A stretch of 35,807 nt of DNA, from positions 1 through 35,807 of the forward strand of contig NZ_LMOI01000009.1 of NCBI RefSeq assembly GCF_001423525.1, read 5' to 3'. Every line of letters starts with the position of its first letter. Positions within the stretch are counted from its first letter, which is position 1. The stretch comes from Arthrobacter sp. Leaf137. Lineage in GTDB: Bacteria; Actinomycetota; Actinomycetes; Actinomycetales; Micrococcaceae. The translations under genes were made by a program, and so were the position numbers. Shown here piece by piece: positions 1-8,531 of the stretch. The notes beneath the pieces were generated by a model. The model worked only from the letters and a program-made list of their open reading frames with translations. It was not told the origin of the DNA and searched no databases.

Positions 1-224
1 CCGAGGTCTCCACCACGCCCGCCACCAGCGCGATGCGGTGGCGGCGGGCCATGGTGCCGAGCTCCCGGCAGACTGGGCCGTCCAGCGGCTCGGCCACCGC
101 GGGGAACGTCGCCCGAGGTCTCCACCACGCCCGCCACCAGCGCGATGCGGTGGCGGCGGGCCATGGTGCCGAGCTCCCGGCAGACTGGGCCGTCCAGCGG
201 CTCGGCCACCGCGGGGAACGTCGC
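1..224. repeat. Exact 112-bp tandem duplication at the window edge
   Basis: Bases 1-112 and 113-224 are identical, and the match ends at 225. The unit length is not a multiple of three, so the second unit throws the minus-strand nitrilase gene out of frame. It may be a real slippage or duplication event. Since it sits exactly at the sequence edge, an assembly artefact at a contig end is just as likely. Confidence 0.95.
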
Positions 225-374
225 GTCCACCTTCTTCTTCTCGTAGGTGGCGTACTCCGGGAAGGCGACCAGCGCGGCGCCGTCGCCCGCTGCCTCGGCG
301 GCGAACCGGTCAATCGCGGCGAGGTTCGCCCTTACGTCGGCGCCCGACGCCAGCTGCCCCAGCGCTATCTTCAC
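1..374 (-). pseudogene. Nitrilase-superfamily carbon-nitrogen hydrolase, 5' part, frame broken by the duplication
   Basis: A GTG start at 374 follows a good ribosome binding site (GGAAGGAACAGCC). The N-terminus (VKIALGQLASGADVRANL) and the motif LVAFPEY, with the catalytic Glu near residue 40, are typical of the nitrilase superfamily, whose members hydrolyse C-N bonds with a Glu-Lys-Cys triad. The homologous frame runs to about residue 88 (RIALVAGVVETSG). After that the 112-bp duplication shifts the frame, and the remaining 37 or so codons read as Arg/Pro/Gly-rich sequence. No stop occurs before the edge, and the Lys and Cys parts lie outside the window. It begins 47 bp after the permease gene, so it is probably the third gene of that operon. 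If the duplication is an assembly error the gene is intact. Confidence 0.75.
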
Positions 375-421
375 GGCTGTTCCTTCCCGCGGCCCGGCGG
401 CCACACTCCAAATTGTCAGCG

Positions 422-1771
422 TCAGGCGGCGGCCTCGACCGTCGCCTTCTCGGTGGCCGTCGTCTCCGGCGGTGAGGCCTTGAAGCCGCGGGTGATCAGG
501 GCCAGGACCACTACGCCCAGCACCAGCCAGGACACCCCCAGCGTAATGGCGTTGCTGTCCAGCTGGGAGAGCAGGTAGGCGCAGATGATGGCGCCGATCA
601 CCGGGACCACCACGTAGGACACCGGGTTCAGCTGCTGCCCGGCCCGGCGCTGGCGCACATAGTGGAATACCACCGAGGCGTTCACCAGCGTGAAGGCGGT
701 GAAGGCACCAAAGTTGATGAACGACGTCGACGTGGCCACGTCCAAGAAGATCGCGATGAGGCCCACGATGCCGGTGATCACCAGGTTCGCCACGGGGGTG
801 TGGAACTTCTCGCTGAGCTTGCCGAAGACCGCCTTGGGCAGGACGGAGTCGCGGCCCATCGCGTACAGCAGGCGGGAGGCGCTGGCCTGCGCGGCGAGGC
901 CGGAGGCGAACTGCGCCACCACCAGGCCGGCCAGGAACACGGCGCCGAACAGCTGCCCGCCGATCTGCAGGGCGATCGCGCTGGCCGCGGAGGCTGAGTC
1001 CTCGAACACGCCGCCGGGGTGGACCAGCTGGGTCACGTAGGACACCGCCACGAAGATGCCGCCGCCGATCAGGGCCACCAGCATGATGGCGCGCGGCACG
1101 GTCCGGCGCGGGTTGATGGTTTCCTCGGTGAGGGTGGTGACGGCGTCGAACCCCAGGAACGAGTACGCGGCGATGGCTGCGCCGGCGGAGATGGTGGTGA
1201 AGCTGGCGGTGCTATTGAAGAACGGCTGCCCGCTGGACAGTCCCCCGGCGCCGTTGGCGGACACCACGTTGCCGATGGCCAGCACCACGAAGAACACGAG
1301 GACCAGCAGCTGGAACGCCATCAGTACGTAGTTGGCCTTGTCCGCCACCTTGATGCCCAGGATGTTCAGCAGCGTGGTGATCACGATGAAGCCCACCACC
1401 CAGACGCCGATGGGGATGCCGGGGAACTGGGCGGTCAGGTAGGAGCCGCCGATGAGCCAGATGACCATGGGCAGGAAGAGGTAGTCGAGCAGGACGGCCC
1501 AGCCCACGAGGAACCCGACGCGGGGGTCGATGGAGCGGCGGACGTAGGTGTAGGCGGAGCCGGCCACGGGGTGGGCGACGGCCATCCGGCCGTAGCTGTG
1601 CGCGGTGAACAGCATGGCCACGAGCGCCACGAGGTACGCGGCGGGCGCGGCGCCGCCGGTGGTTTCGGCGATGATGCCGAAGATCCCCAGGACGATGATC
1701 GGGGTCAGGTACGCCAGCCCGAACAGGACCAGTGAGGGCAGCTTCAGCGTGCGGGTGAGGGTTGTTGTCAC
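422..1771 (-). CDS. APC-family amino acid/polyamine permease (PuuP-like)
   Basis: This is a 449-residue integral membrane protein with about 12 hydrophobic segments. The N-terminal stretch (LTPIIVLGIFG, then TTGG) and the motif HPVAGSAYTYVRR near residue 70 match the APC superfamily, and the overall pattern is closest to putrescine/amino-acid importers of the PuuP/YhdG kind. It should act as a cytoplasmic-membrane uptake symporter. The start is a GTG at 1771 with AAGGAAAC upstream, only 9 bp after the stop of the preceding nitrilase-family gene, so the two are co-transcribed. Flanking hydrolases on both sides suggest that it imports an amide, nitrile, carbamoyl or polyamine-type substrate which they cleave. 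The exact substrate cannot be read from the sequence. Confidence 0.88.
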   Translation of the reverse strand: MTTTLTRTLKLPSLVLFGLAYLTPIIVLGIFGIIAETTGGAAPAAYLVALVAMLFTAHSYGRMAVAHPVAGSAYTYVRRSIDPRVGFLVGWAVLLDYLFLPMVIWLIGGSYLTAQFPGIPIGVWVVGFIVITTLLNILGIKVADKANYVLMAFQLLVLVFFVVLAIGNVVSANGAGGLSSGQPFFNSTASFTTISAGAAIAAYSFLGFDAVTTLTEETINPRRTVPRAIMLVALIGGGIFVAVSYVTQLVHPGGVFEDSASAASAIALQIGGQLFGAVFLAGLVVAQFASGLAAQASASRLLYAMGRDSVLPKAVFGKLSEKFHTPVANLVITGIVGLIAIFLDVATSTSFINFGAFTAFTLVNASVVFHYVRQRRAGQQLNPVSYVVVPVIGAIICAYLLSQLDSNAITLGVSWLVLGVVVLALITRGFKASPPETTATEKATVEAAA

Positions 1772-1780
1772 GGTGTTTCC

Positions 1781-2659
1781 TTACGGCTTGTAGGACGGCG
1801 GTGTCCAGGTGGCCGGATTGATCCGGCCTTGGTAGACGGAAAGTTCGACGGCGGGCTCCCCCTCGCGGAACTGGGACCAGGGGCGGTTGAGGTTCTCCGT
1901 GCCGTGCGTGCGGACGCGGTCGACGGCGGCCAGGTCCAGTTCCGCGGTCAGCAGCTGCGGTTGATCGTCCGGTGCCTCGGCGAGGGTGTTGCCCTCAGGA
2001 TCCACGATGATGCTTTGGCCCTTGCCGGTGGGGCCGGCGCAGTTGACGCTGACCATAAAGACCTGGTTGACGATGGCGTTGGCCTTGGCGAGGACCAGTT
2101 CCTGTTTGCGGTCCGGCGTGGTGGTTTTGACAACGTTGAGGATCACGTCGGCACCCATCCAGGCGAGCTGGCGGGAGACCTCCGGGTACCAGGCGTCGTA
2201 GCAGATGTTCAGGCCCACCCTGCCGATGCCTGGCAGATCCACGGTGGTGAACCTGTCGCCGGGGTCGTAGGGCTCGAACGGGCGCCAAGGGAAGATCTTC
2301 CGGTAGTAGCCGGCGAGCTCCCCTTCCGGGGACAGGACCAGCTGGGTGTTGAACAGCTGCCCTTCCGGGCCGCGTTCGCAGACGCTGCCGGGGACCAGCC
2401 AGATGTTGAGGTCTTTCGCGAGCTGTTGGAGCTCTTTGACTCGTGGCCCGTCCAGTGGTTCGGCACTTGCTTGGAGGGCTTCGGCGCGCTGCAGGTCCGG
2501 GTTTTGGTCCCCGAAGAGGTGCAGCTCGGGGAAAACGACCATCTTGCTGTGCGGCTGGGCTTCGAGGGCTTCTTTGACCTCGTCGGCGAAGGCCGAGACG
2601 GGTTCGCCGATGAGCCGCGGCCGGGCCTGGGCAGCGATGAGGGGAAGGATGCGTTGCAT
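1781..2659 (-). CDS. Carbon-nitrogen hydrolase, nitrilase superfamily
   Basis: This 292-residue cytoplasmic enzyme carries the complete nitrilase-superfamily triad: Glu45 in VVFPEL, Lys121 in YYRKIFPW and Cys153 in NICYDAWYPE. The length is normal for aliphatic amidases and N-carbamoyl amidohydrolases. A WYPE context after the Cys is more common in amidase or carbamoylase branches than in true nitrilases, but that assignment is tentative. The ATG at 2659 follows GGAGACAAACCC. It is the first gene of a minus-strand operon (hydrolase, permease, second hydrolase) and is divergent from a GntR/FCD regulator that probably controls it. The likely role is intracellular hydrolysis of an amide-type nitrogen compound taken up by the neighbouring permease. 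Confidence 0.9.
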   Translation of the reverse strand: MQRILPLIAAQARPRLIGEPVSAFADEVKEALEAQPHSKMVVFPELHLFGDQNPDLQRAEALQASAEPLDGPRVKELQQLAKDLNIWLVPGSVCERGPEGQLFNTQLVLSPEGELAGYYRKIFPWRPFEPYDPGDRFTTVDLPGIGRVGLNICYDAWYPEVSRQLAWMGADVILNVVKTTTPDRKQELVLAKANAIVNQVFMVSVNCAGPTGKGQSIIVDPEGNTLAEAPDDQPQLLTAELDLAAVDRVRTHGTENLNRPWSQFREGEPAVELSVYQGRINPATWTPPSYKP

Positions 2660-2682
2660 GGGTTTGTCTCCGCGTTGGGGTG

Positions 2683-2704
2683 TGATCCGGGTTATATTAG
2701 ATCA
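2683..2704. promoter_or_regulatory. Candidate GntR operator in the divergent promoter region
   Basis: TGATC and GATCA form a spaced inverted repeat (12 bases between) in the 75-bp gap between the hydrolase operon and the divergent regulator gene. The spacer is AT-rich and contains TATATT/AATATA, which could serve as a -10 element on either strand. A regulator binding here would control both directions. The arms are short, so chance is not excluded. Confidence 0.35.
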
Positions 2705-2734
2705 GAATGAACCAATAAAGGAAAGGGGGCTGGT

Positions 2735-3517
2735 ATGGGCCGTAAGGTAGCGGATATGACCCGTCAGCTGGAGGACACCGCCGAGCCCGCCCGCCTTGGT
2801 GCCGGCAGGATGCCCGGGATGGAGCGCCGCAGCGCCATGGACGCGGTGCGGATGCGGATCGGGATGGCAATTTCGCTTGGGCTGCTGAAGCCGGGTGAGC
2901 GGCTGCCGGACCAGGAGGACGTGGCCCTGGGCCTTTCGGTCAGCCCGATTACCGCGCGCCGTGCTCTGGCGAGCCTCGCGGAGCAGGGCGTGGTGGTGCG
3001 CCGGCGCGGCCGGGCCGGCGGAACGTTTGTGGCGGATTCGCCGCCTACGGATATTTTGGCGTCACTTTCGGCGTCACCGGCGGAGTCCCAGGCCGTGAAC
3101 CGGCTGGTGGACCGGCGGCTGCTGTTCGAGTGCGCGGTTACGCATTACGCAGCGGTCAACGCCACGGACGAGCAGTTGGACGAGCTGGAACGGCTGACCC
3201 TTGAGATGGCGGAGTCGACTGACTGGTCCTACTATCACCGGATGGATGAGCAGTTCCATCAGCTGGTGGGGACGGCCTCAGGGATGGGCACCGCCGTCGA
3301 CGTTTATCACGCGACCCTCGACGAACTCTACGACTACTTCATCCCCTACCCGATCGAGAAGCTGCACAAGTCCAACCACGACCACATCGCTCTCGTGGAA
3401 GCCCTACGCGCCGGTCGCGTTGACGAAGCCGTGGAGGTTTCCCGGAAGCACGTGGACATCCTGCACCGGACGATGTTTATGGGTCTCACTGAGAGGGTGG
3501 AGCCTGGGCCAAAATGA
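2735..3517 (+). CDS. GntR-family transcriptional regulator with FCD domain
   Basis: This 260-residue DNA-binding regulator has an N-terminal winged helix at about residues 32-100, including the typical PGERLPDQEDVALGLSVSP and RRALASLAEQGVVVRR. A C-terminal helical FCD ligand domain follows (about 120-245), with the family's acidic and His ligand pattern: DEQFHQL, HDHIALVEAL and SRKHVDIL. FCD domains bind small carboxylates, often through a metal ion. The ATG at 2735 follows a purine-rich AAAGGAAAGGGGG; a second in-frame ATG at 2756 is possible. It is divergent from the nitrilase/permease operon and probably represses it until a substrate or intermediate binds. Confidence 0.9.
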   Translation: MGRKVADMTRQLEDTAEPARLGAGRMPGMERRSAMDAVRMRIGMAISLGLLKPGERLPDQEDVALGLSVSPITARRALASLAEQGVVVRRRGRAGGTFVADSPPTDILASLSASPAESQAVNRLVDRRLLFECAVTHYAAVNATDEQLDELERLTLEMAESTDWSYYHRMDEQFHQLVGTASGMGTAVDVYHATLDELYDYFIPYPIEKLHKSNHDHIALVEALRAGRVDEAVEVSRKHVDILHRTMFMGLTERVEPGPK

Positions 3518-3835
3518 CGTCCACAGTTGCTGCGTCCGGCCAGTTGAACTCGTTGGGAAGGCCGCGCGAAGGGGTTATCGAAGGCGCACCCGGCCGATGA
3601 GGCTGATAGTGCCCTGGCTTCATGCAGTGCACATCTCCGGCGCCAGGACTTGGTTCAGACGCAACTAACGGATCAAAACCAACACATTCTCCCGCCGCCA
3701 AAGGATCGGCACGGCGTCTGGGTACAATCGGCCTACGCCGGCGGCGGATGCGTGAAATCAAAATTGCGTCTTGATTCAGGACGGGACGAACAGTCTCCCG
3801 CTCTTGTCCGACGGAAGCAGCCTTTAGGAGACGGT
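3518..3835. other. Intergenic region before the TTG-start membrane protein gene
   Basis: No gene is supported here. The reading frame of the downstream gene stays open upstream to about 3650, but that extension has no ribosome binding site and an odd composition, so it is treated as untranslated leader. GC content falls from this point compared with the flanking genes. No convincing -35/-10 pair or hairpin was found. Confidence 0.5.
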
Positions 3836-4888
3836 TTGGGCAACAGGAGCAATAGCAGGCAAAAACGACCCGGCAACTCTCGTTCAGTCCGCTCACGGCA
3901 GAAACCAGGCACTCTCAAATCGGCGAATGGGCCTCAACCTCCTAAGGCAACCTCGCAGAATACGATCCCTGCGAGCGCTCCCAACACACCTCAACACCGG
4001 AAACGGAATTTCGCTATCTGGGCCGTTGCCGCCGCTGGTTGCGTGGGTACGGCAGTCAGCATCATCTCCTACTTATTCAGTGACATCCCTATGTACGCAA
4101 AGTGGATGGCAGTCATACTCACTTTTGCGGTTGCTGCCGTATTTGCTCCCGGATGGCACCCCCCACGCCGACGGCGAGTGCTTACTCACGCTGCTTCGCT
4201 TGCCGCCATAACAGCAATATGGATTGGAATCCACGTCGCTGTTCAGCCCAACCATGTCCAACGTCAGATAACGGCGCTTTTGGACGAGACAGAGAATGCG
4301 AACATCTGGGTGAGCAAACCGGCCGTCTTTCGCGAGTCTTCCTCGTACATAGAAAAAAACTTCTCCGCTTTCGACCCCCAGCGGTCCCACGACTGGGAGG
4401 AGCTGCCCGTCGACAAGGTTCCCGCCCTAACGGACCTTGTGGTGCAAGCGGGCGGATATGCGGGGAATGGAGTAGTTACGCTCGGAAGAGTCGGTGTTGC
4501 TCAGCCCTTGGGCGGAGATCAATATGTTGTGCAGGTAACACCGATCAGCCAAGCTAACGCGGAATCCGTCGAAACGAGGCAGTCAGTGGAAGCGCAGATC
4601 GGAACTGAACATGCTGGCACCCTCCTAAGCGACTCAATAGTCGACACAAACAGGGTCACATATATGTTGTACGTTCGAATTGTTCTTCCTCCTCTCGGCG
4701 CTCTCCCAACCGACGAGACGGTGTTAGTCAAGGGCACTCCGATAGCGTACGGCCGCACTCAGGACCGCACTGGCCGCCAGATGGACGTAGCCTACTTAGT
4801 CGGATCCAACATCCGGCGGTTCTATGACTCACCGCGACTGTCCACCCCCCTCCCGACGCAAACGCCGGAACCACAGTCCTCAGAATGA
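3836..4888 (+). CDS. Unrecognised membrane protein with three predicted TM helices, TTG start
   Basis: I do not recognise this family. The best start is TTG at 3836, eight bases after TTAGGAG, giving 350 residues; the frame can be extended upstream to 3650 without a ribosome binding site. Residues 1-58 are strongly basic and rich in Ser, Pro and Asn, so probably disordered. Three hydrophobic segments follow at about 59-83, 90-108 and 118-136. A soluble domain of about 210 residues then ends in a Pro/Ser/Thr-rich tail (STPLPTQTPEPQSSE). The topology suggests an anchored domain with a basic cytoplasmic tail. Codon use is clearly less GC-biased than in its neighbours, with many A/T-ending codons, consistent with recent acquisition. 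No neighbour suggests a function. Confidence 0.65.
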   Translation: MGNRSNSRQKRPGNSRSVRSRQKPGTLKSANGPQPPKATSQNTIPASAPNTPQHRKRNFAIWAVAAAGCVGTAVSIISYLFSDIPMYAKWMAVILTFAVAAVFAPGWHPPRRRRVLTHAASLAAITAIWIGIHVAVQPNHVQRQITALLDETENANIWVSKPAVFRESSSYIEKNFSAFDPQRSHDWEELPVDKVPALTDLVVQAGGYAGNGVVTLGRVGVAQPLGGDQYVVQVTPISQANAESVETRQSVEAQIGTEHAGTLLSDSIVDTNRVTYMLYVRIVLPPLGALPTDETVLVKGTPIAYGRTQDRTGRQMDVAYLVGSNIRRFYDSPRLSTPLPTQTPEPQSSE

Positions 4889-5283
4889 CGGCACTTTCCT
4901 TCTGTCAGCATGAAGCGGCTTTGTTGGGTCTGTCTGTACGCCGCCGAAGTTGGCATATGGGTTCGGCCGTGATGTTGGACTTGTGAATCCCTCGACCATG
5001 AGACTCTCCACCTCGACAGGCCTCCCTTAGGGAGAGGCATTTCCCGCAAAGAAACAAGCTGTCCCTGTCCGCTATGCGCCGCGCAAGCCGCTCACCGAAG
5101 TCGTTAAGACCGCCGAGGAATCCGCATTTCTCAAACTACAGCTCTGGCAGGCTAGTCCACGCCGTTGAGTGTCCCCAAGTTGCGAAAGCCCAAGTTTCCT
5201 GGCACTGGCTAAAGGGCGCGCCCGACCAAAGCCGGACGCGCCCTCGTGCACATGTAATCACAAAGTAGTTCGCAGCGTCTCTG
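4889..5283. other. Intergenic region with no supported gene
   Basis: The 395 bp between the membrane protein and the convergent amino acid permease contain only short reading frames without ribosome binding sites or recognisable products. The lower-GC composition of the preceding gene continues here. The only clear element is the hairpin at 5214-5245. Confidence 0.5.
5214..5245 (-). terminator. Rho-independent-like terminator of the aminotransferase/permease operon
   Basis: AGGGCGCG and CGCGCCCT form the ends of a 12-bp stem with one G-T type mismatch around a loop of about 8 bases. On the minus strand the hairpin is followed by TTT. It lies 39 bp beyond the stop codon of the permease gene. 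Confidence 0.75.
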
Positions 5284-6696
5284 TCAGTCGATAAGCGCCG
5301 GCTGTTTGTCACCCTCCGACGTTTCAACAGCGGCCGGGACCTTCCTAGACCGGTGGTTCAACCAGCACCCCACCGCAAGAACCGCCACAAGCGCGAACGT
5401 GCTCAACAGCTGGGGTCGTGAGTCCTCGCCGATGAAGCCCACCGTGAAGATCGCCGCGAGGATAAGCAGGCCGAAGCCGGTGAGCCAGGGGAAACCGGGC
5501 ATCCGCAGCGGAAGTTCCGTCCCGTCGCGGTCGGCACGGAGGCGCAGCGCCAGCTGGGCCAGGAGCGCGGACGTCCACACCAGCAGGCACGTCGAGCCCA
5601 CAATGTTGAGCAGGACGCCAAGCACCATCTCGGGGAAAGCCAGTTCCAGCACAACCGTGACAACGCCGAAGGCGACGCTGGCCAGGACTGCGGCCACCGG
5701 GACCCGGGCCTTGGACACGGAAGCCAGCAAGCGCGGTGCCTCACCCCGCTCCGCGAGGGAGTACGCCATACGGGAAGCGCCATAGAGGTTGGCGTTGAGG
5801 GCGGACAGCAGTGCCGCGACGGCGACCAACGTGATGGCCGTGGCTGCGCCCGGCATGCCGGCGGCATCCAGCACGGCGGCGAACGGGCTCTTCAGCCCCT
5901 CAGACCCCACGGGAACAACGGCAGCGATCACAAAGATGGCACCGATGTAGAACACCAGGATGCGCCACAGCACCGTGCGCACTGCCTTCTTCACACTGCG
6001 GGCGGGCTCCGCGGTTTCGGCTGCGGCCACGGACACAATCTCGGTGCCGCCGAACGCAAATGCCACCACAAACAGCGCCGTCGCAATCCCGCCGAACCCG
6101 TTGACCGCGAAGCCCTCCCCCGTGAAGTGGGTCAGGCCCGGGGACTGCACGCCCGGCAGCCAGCCGAACAACAGGGCAGCACCCACCAGCAGGAACCCGA
6201 CGATCGCCGCAACCTTCAGCAGGGCGAACCAGAACTCGAACTCGCCGAAGTTCTTCACGCTGGTGAGGTTCACGGCGGTGAGCACCACGATGAACACGAA
6301 GGCCATCAGCCACACGGGCAGGGCCGGGAAGATGGTGGCCAACAGGCCCGCCGCACCGAGCGCTTCAGCGGCGATGACCACCACGAGCTGGATCCACCAC
6401 AGCCAGCCCACGGTGGCACCGGCCACCGGCCCGTAGGCCTTGGCGGTGTAGACGGAGAAGGCGCCGCTGTCCGGGTTGGCGGCGGCCATCTCGCCGAGCG
6501 CCCACATCACCAGGATGATCAGGGTGCCGGCCACGAGGTAGGAGATCAGCACCGCCGGGCCGGCGGCCTGGATGCCGGCGCCGGAGCCGATAAACAGGCC
6601 CGCGCCGATCGCGCTGCCCAGGCCCATCATGGTTAGCTGCCGGGGTTTGAGGGCTGCGCCGAGTGGGCGGGCAGACGTCTTTGTCTGTTGTTCCAT
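5284..6696 (-). CDS. Amino acid permease, APC superfamily, AAT (AroP/GabP/AnsP-like) family
   Basis: This 470-residue inner-membrane amino acid:proton symporter has about 12 TM segments. The start region MMGLGSAIGAGLFIGSGAGIQ (about residues 22-42) is the diagnostic AAT-family TM1 motif, followed by MWALGEMAAANPDSGAFSVYT. The frame can be opened further upstream to 6888, but the ATG at 6696 has GAGGAATCCC in front and gives the expected N-terminus. It lies 43 bp after the aminotransferase gene on the same strand, so the pair forms an operon. It probably imports the amino acid that the aminotransferase deaminates. Aromatic or branched-chain substrates would fit, but the sequence does not decide this. 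Confidence 0.9.
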   Translation of the reverse strand: MEQQTKTSARPLGAALKPRQLTMMGLGSAIGAGLFIGSGAGIQAAGPAVLISYLVAGTLIILVMWALGEMAAANPDSGAFSVYTAKAYGPVAGATVGWLWWIQLVVVIAAEALGAAGLLATIFPALPVWLMAFVFIVVLTAVNLTSVKNFGEFEFWFALLKVAAIVGFLLVGAALLFGWLPGVQSPGLTHFTGEGFAVNGFGGIATALFVVAFAFGGTEIVSVAAAETAEPARSVKKAVRTVLWRILVFYIGAIFVIAAVVPVGSEGLKSPFAAVLDAAGMPGAATAITLVAVAALLSALNANLYGASRMAYSLAERGEAPRLLASVSKARVPVAAVLASVAFGVVTVVLELAFPEMVLGVLLNIVGSTCLLVWTSALLAQLALRLRADRDGTELPLRMPGFPWLTGFGLLILAAIFTVGFIGEDSRPQLLSTFALVAVLAVGCWLNHRSRKVPAAVETSEGDKQPALID

Positions 6697-6739
6697 GGGA
6701 TTCCTCTTAGTTGTAGGTGGAACTGTTGGGGATAAAAGT

Positions 6740-7837
6740 TCAGGCTGCGTGGGCTGCGAGGAGCCGGAGCACGCGGTTGTTGGAGGCGGGGTCGGCCACG
6801 GTGATCCGCGCGCCGTCGCCCTGGTACGCGCGGACCATGATGCCCGCGGCGTTGAAGGCGTCGACCAGCGTTGCCAGCAGCTCGGCATCGGCGCGGATCC
6901 ACAGGAAGTTGCCCTGGCTCGGCTGCAGCGTCCAGCCCTGAGCCATCAGCTCGGCAGCCATCCGGGCGCGTTCCTGCTTCACGGCGAAAACGCGAGATTC
7001 CATCTCCTCCCCCGCGTCCAGCGATGCGATGGCCGCCTTCTGCGCCAGCGCGCTCACACCGAACGGCAGGGCGGTGCGGCGCAAGCCTTCGGCGATTGCC
7101 GCCGTCGTAATGGCGTACCCGACGCGCAGCCCGGCGAGCCCGTAGGCCTTAGAGAAGGTGCGCAGGATGCAGACGTTTGGGTACCGGCGGTAGAGCGCCA
7201 GGGAATCGGGGCCGCTGCCAGCGTCGGCGTATTCCACGTAGGCCTCGTCGATCACCACCAGGACGTCGGAGCGGACAGCCTGCAGGAAGGCCTCGAGGCG
7301 GTGGTGGCTGATCGGCACGCCGGTGGGGTTGTTGGGCGTGCAGAGCAGGATCACCTTGGTGCGCTCAGTGACGGCCGCAGCCATGGCATCGAGGTCGTGG
7401 CCCTCGGCGTCGTCCAGCGGGATGCGGACCGGGCGTGCACCTGCCAGCTCCACCAGGATGGGGTACGCCTCGAAGGACCGCCACGCGAACACCACCTCAT
7501 CCCCGGCGTCGCACAGTCCGGTGATGATCTGCTGCAGGACGCCCACGCTGCCGGGCCCCACTGCCACCTCCTCCACGGTGACGCCCAGGTGCCGCGCGAG
7601 CCGTTCGCGGAGTTCGACGGCGGCCATGTCCGGGTAGCGGTTCATCCGGCCGGCCGCTTCGGCCACCGCAACGGCGGCAGCGGGCAGCGGCTCGTAATGG
7701 CTTTCGTTGCTGGCGAGGGCTGCGATGTCCGTGCCGGCGCTGCGCCTGCCCGGGACGTAGGACGGAAGGCCGGTCACCGCGGCACGAAGGGTGGGGAGCG
7801 CAGTTTCGGGTACGGCCACAAGCTGATCACTGGTCAT
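6740..7837 (-). CDS. PLP-dependent class I/II aminotransferase, HisC-like
   Basis: This 365-residue fold-type I aminotransferase is of the histidinol-phosphate/aromatic aminotransferase group. Visible motifs are LASNES (residues 41-46), NNPTG (169-173), VVIDEAY with Asp197, and RTFSKAYGLAGLRVGYA with the PLP-binding Lys230. The length fits HisC and the related PatA/phenylalanine aminotransferases. It is not in a histidine biosynthesis cluster. It forms an operon with an amino acid permease, is divergent from an Lrp/AsnC regulator, and is near a ThDP-dependent decarboxylase-like enzyme. A catabolic role, converting an imported amino acid to its 2-oxo acid, is therefore more likely than histidine synthesis. 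Confidence 0.9.
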   Translation of the reverse strand: MTSDQLVAVPETALPTLRAAVTGLPSYVPGRRSAGTDIAALASNESHYEPLPAAAVAVAEAAGRMNRYPDMAAVELRERLARHLGVTVEEVAVGPGSVGVLQQIITGLCDAGDEVVFAWRSFEAYPILVELAGARPVRIPLDDAEGHDLDAMAAAVTERTKVILLCTPNNPTGVPISHHRLEAFLQAVRSDVLVVIDEAYVEYADAGSGPDSLALYRRYPNVCILRTFSKAYGLAGLRVGYAITTAAIAEGLRRTALPFGVSALAQKAAIASLDAGEEMESRVFAVKQERARMAAELMAQGWTLQPSQGNFLWIRADAELLATLVDAFNAAGIMVRAYQGDGARITVADPASNNRVLRLLAAHAA

Positions 7838-7930
7838 GAGGTCCGATCATGGAAGTGACCCGGACCACAATGCAAGGTAGGCTCCCGTGCTTGGGACTTC
7901 TGCTCAACTTCTAGTACCTCTGGTGAAAAT

Positions 7931-8434
7931 ATGACCATCACAAACGCCCGCACCCTCGATTCCCTCGACGGCCGGATCATCCTCGCCCTGGACAAGGACC
8001 CCGAAGCCAGCGCCCTGGCACTCTCCCGGACCCTCGGCGTCGCACGCAACACCGTCCACGCCCGGCTGGCACGGCTGGAACGCAGCGGCGCGCTCCGCTC
8101 CTTCAGCCGCAGGCTGGACCCCGCCGCCCTGGGCTACGAACTGATGGCCTTCCTGTCCCTCTCCATCAGCCAGACCCGCACCGGCTCGGTGGAACACGGT
8201 CTCGAGGCCATCCCCGAGGTCATCGAAGTGCACGCCACCACCGGCGACGCAGACCTCATGGCCAAGGTGGTGGCCCGGTCCACCGCCGACCTGTACCGCA
8301 TCACCAACGAGATCCTGGAGATCGACGGGATCCAGCGGACCAGCACGGCCATCTCCATCCTGGAACTCATGCCGCCCCGCTACGACGGCCTCATCAGCCG
8401 GCTGTCGGAGCAGGAAGCGCGCCCGTCGGAGTAA
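7931..8434 (+). CDS. Lrp/AsnC-family transcriptional regulator
   Basis: This 167-residue regulator has an N-terminal winged helix-turn-helix (about residues 12-62: LDGRIILALDKDPEASALALSRTLG, then RNTVHARLARLERSGAL). A C-terminal RAM ligand-binding domain follows (about 78-150), with the GDADLMAKVVARSTADLYRI pattern of amino-acid-sensing family members. It is divergent from the aminotransferase/permease operon (93-bp gap) and upstream of the ThDP enzyme in the same direction, so it probably regulates both according to an amino acid. The ribosome binding site before the ATG at 7931 is weak (TGGTGAAAAT). Confidence 0.9.
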   Translation: MTITNARTLDSLDGRIILALDKDPEASALALSRTLGVARNTVHARLARLERSGALRSFSRRLDPAALGYELMAFLSLSISQTRTGSVEHGLEAIPEVIEVHATTGDADLMAKVVARSTADLYRITNEILEIDGIQRTSTAISILELMPPRYDGLISRLSEQEARPSE

Positions 8435-8531
8435 TCACAGGTGACGGGCGCCACAGTGGGCAAATTGTCACTACTCGCTTCTTTTGCTGCCAAAAGTCCC
8501 AGCCGCATTGAGCGGTATTGCAAAAGATGAG

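Noticed and set aside
5074..5268. Small open frames in the gap after the membrane protein gene
   Set aside because: They have no ribosome binding site, overlap on both strands and one includes the terminator hairpin.
6572..7858. 428-codon plus-strand frame opposite the aminotransferase
   Set aside because: It lies antisense to a PLP enzyme with all motifs, so it is a GC-driven shadow frame.
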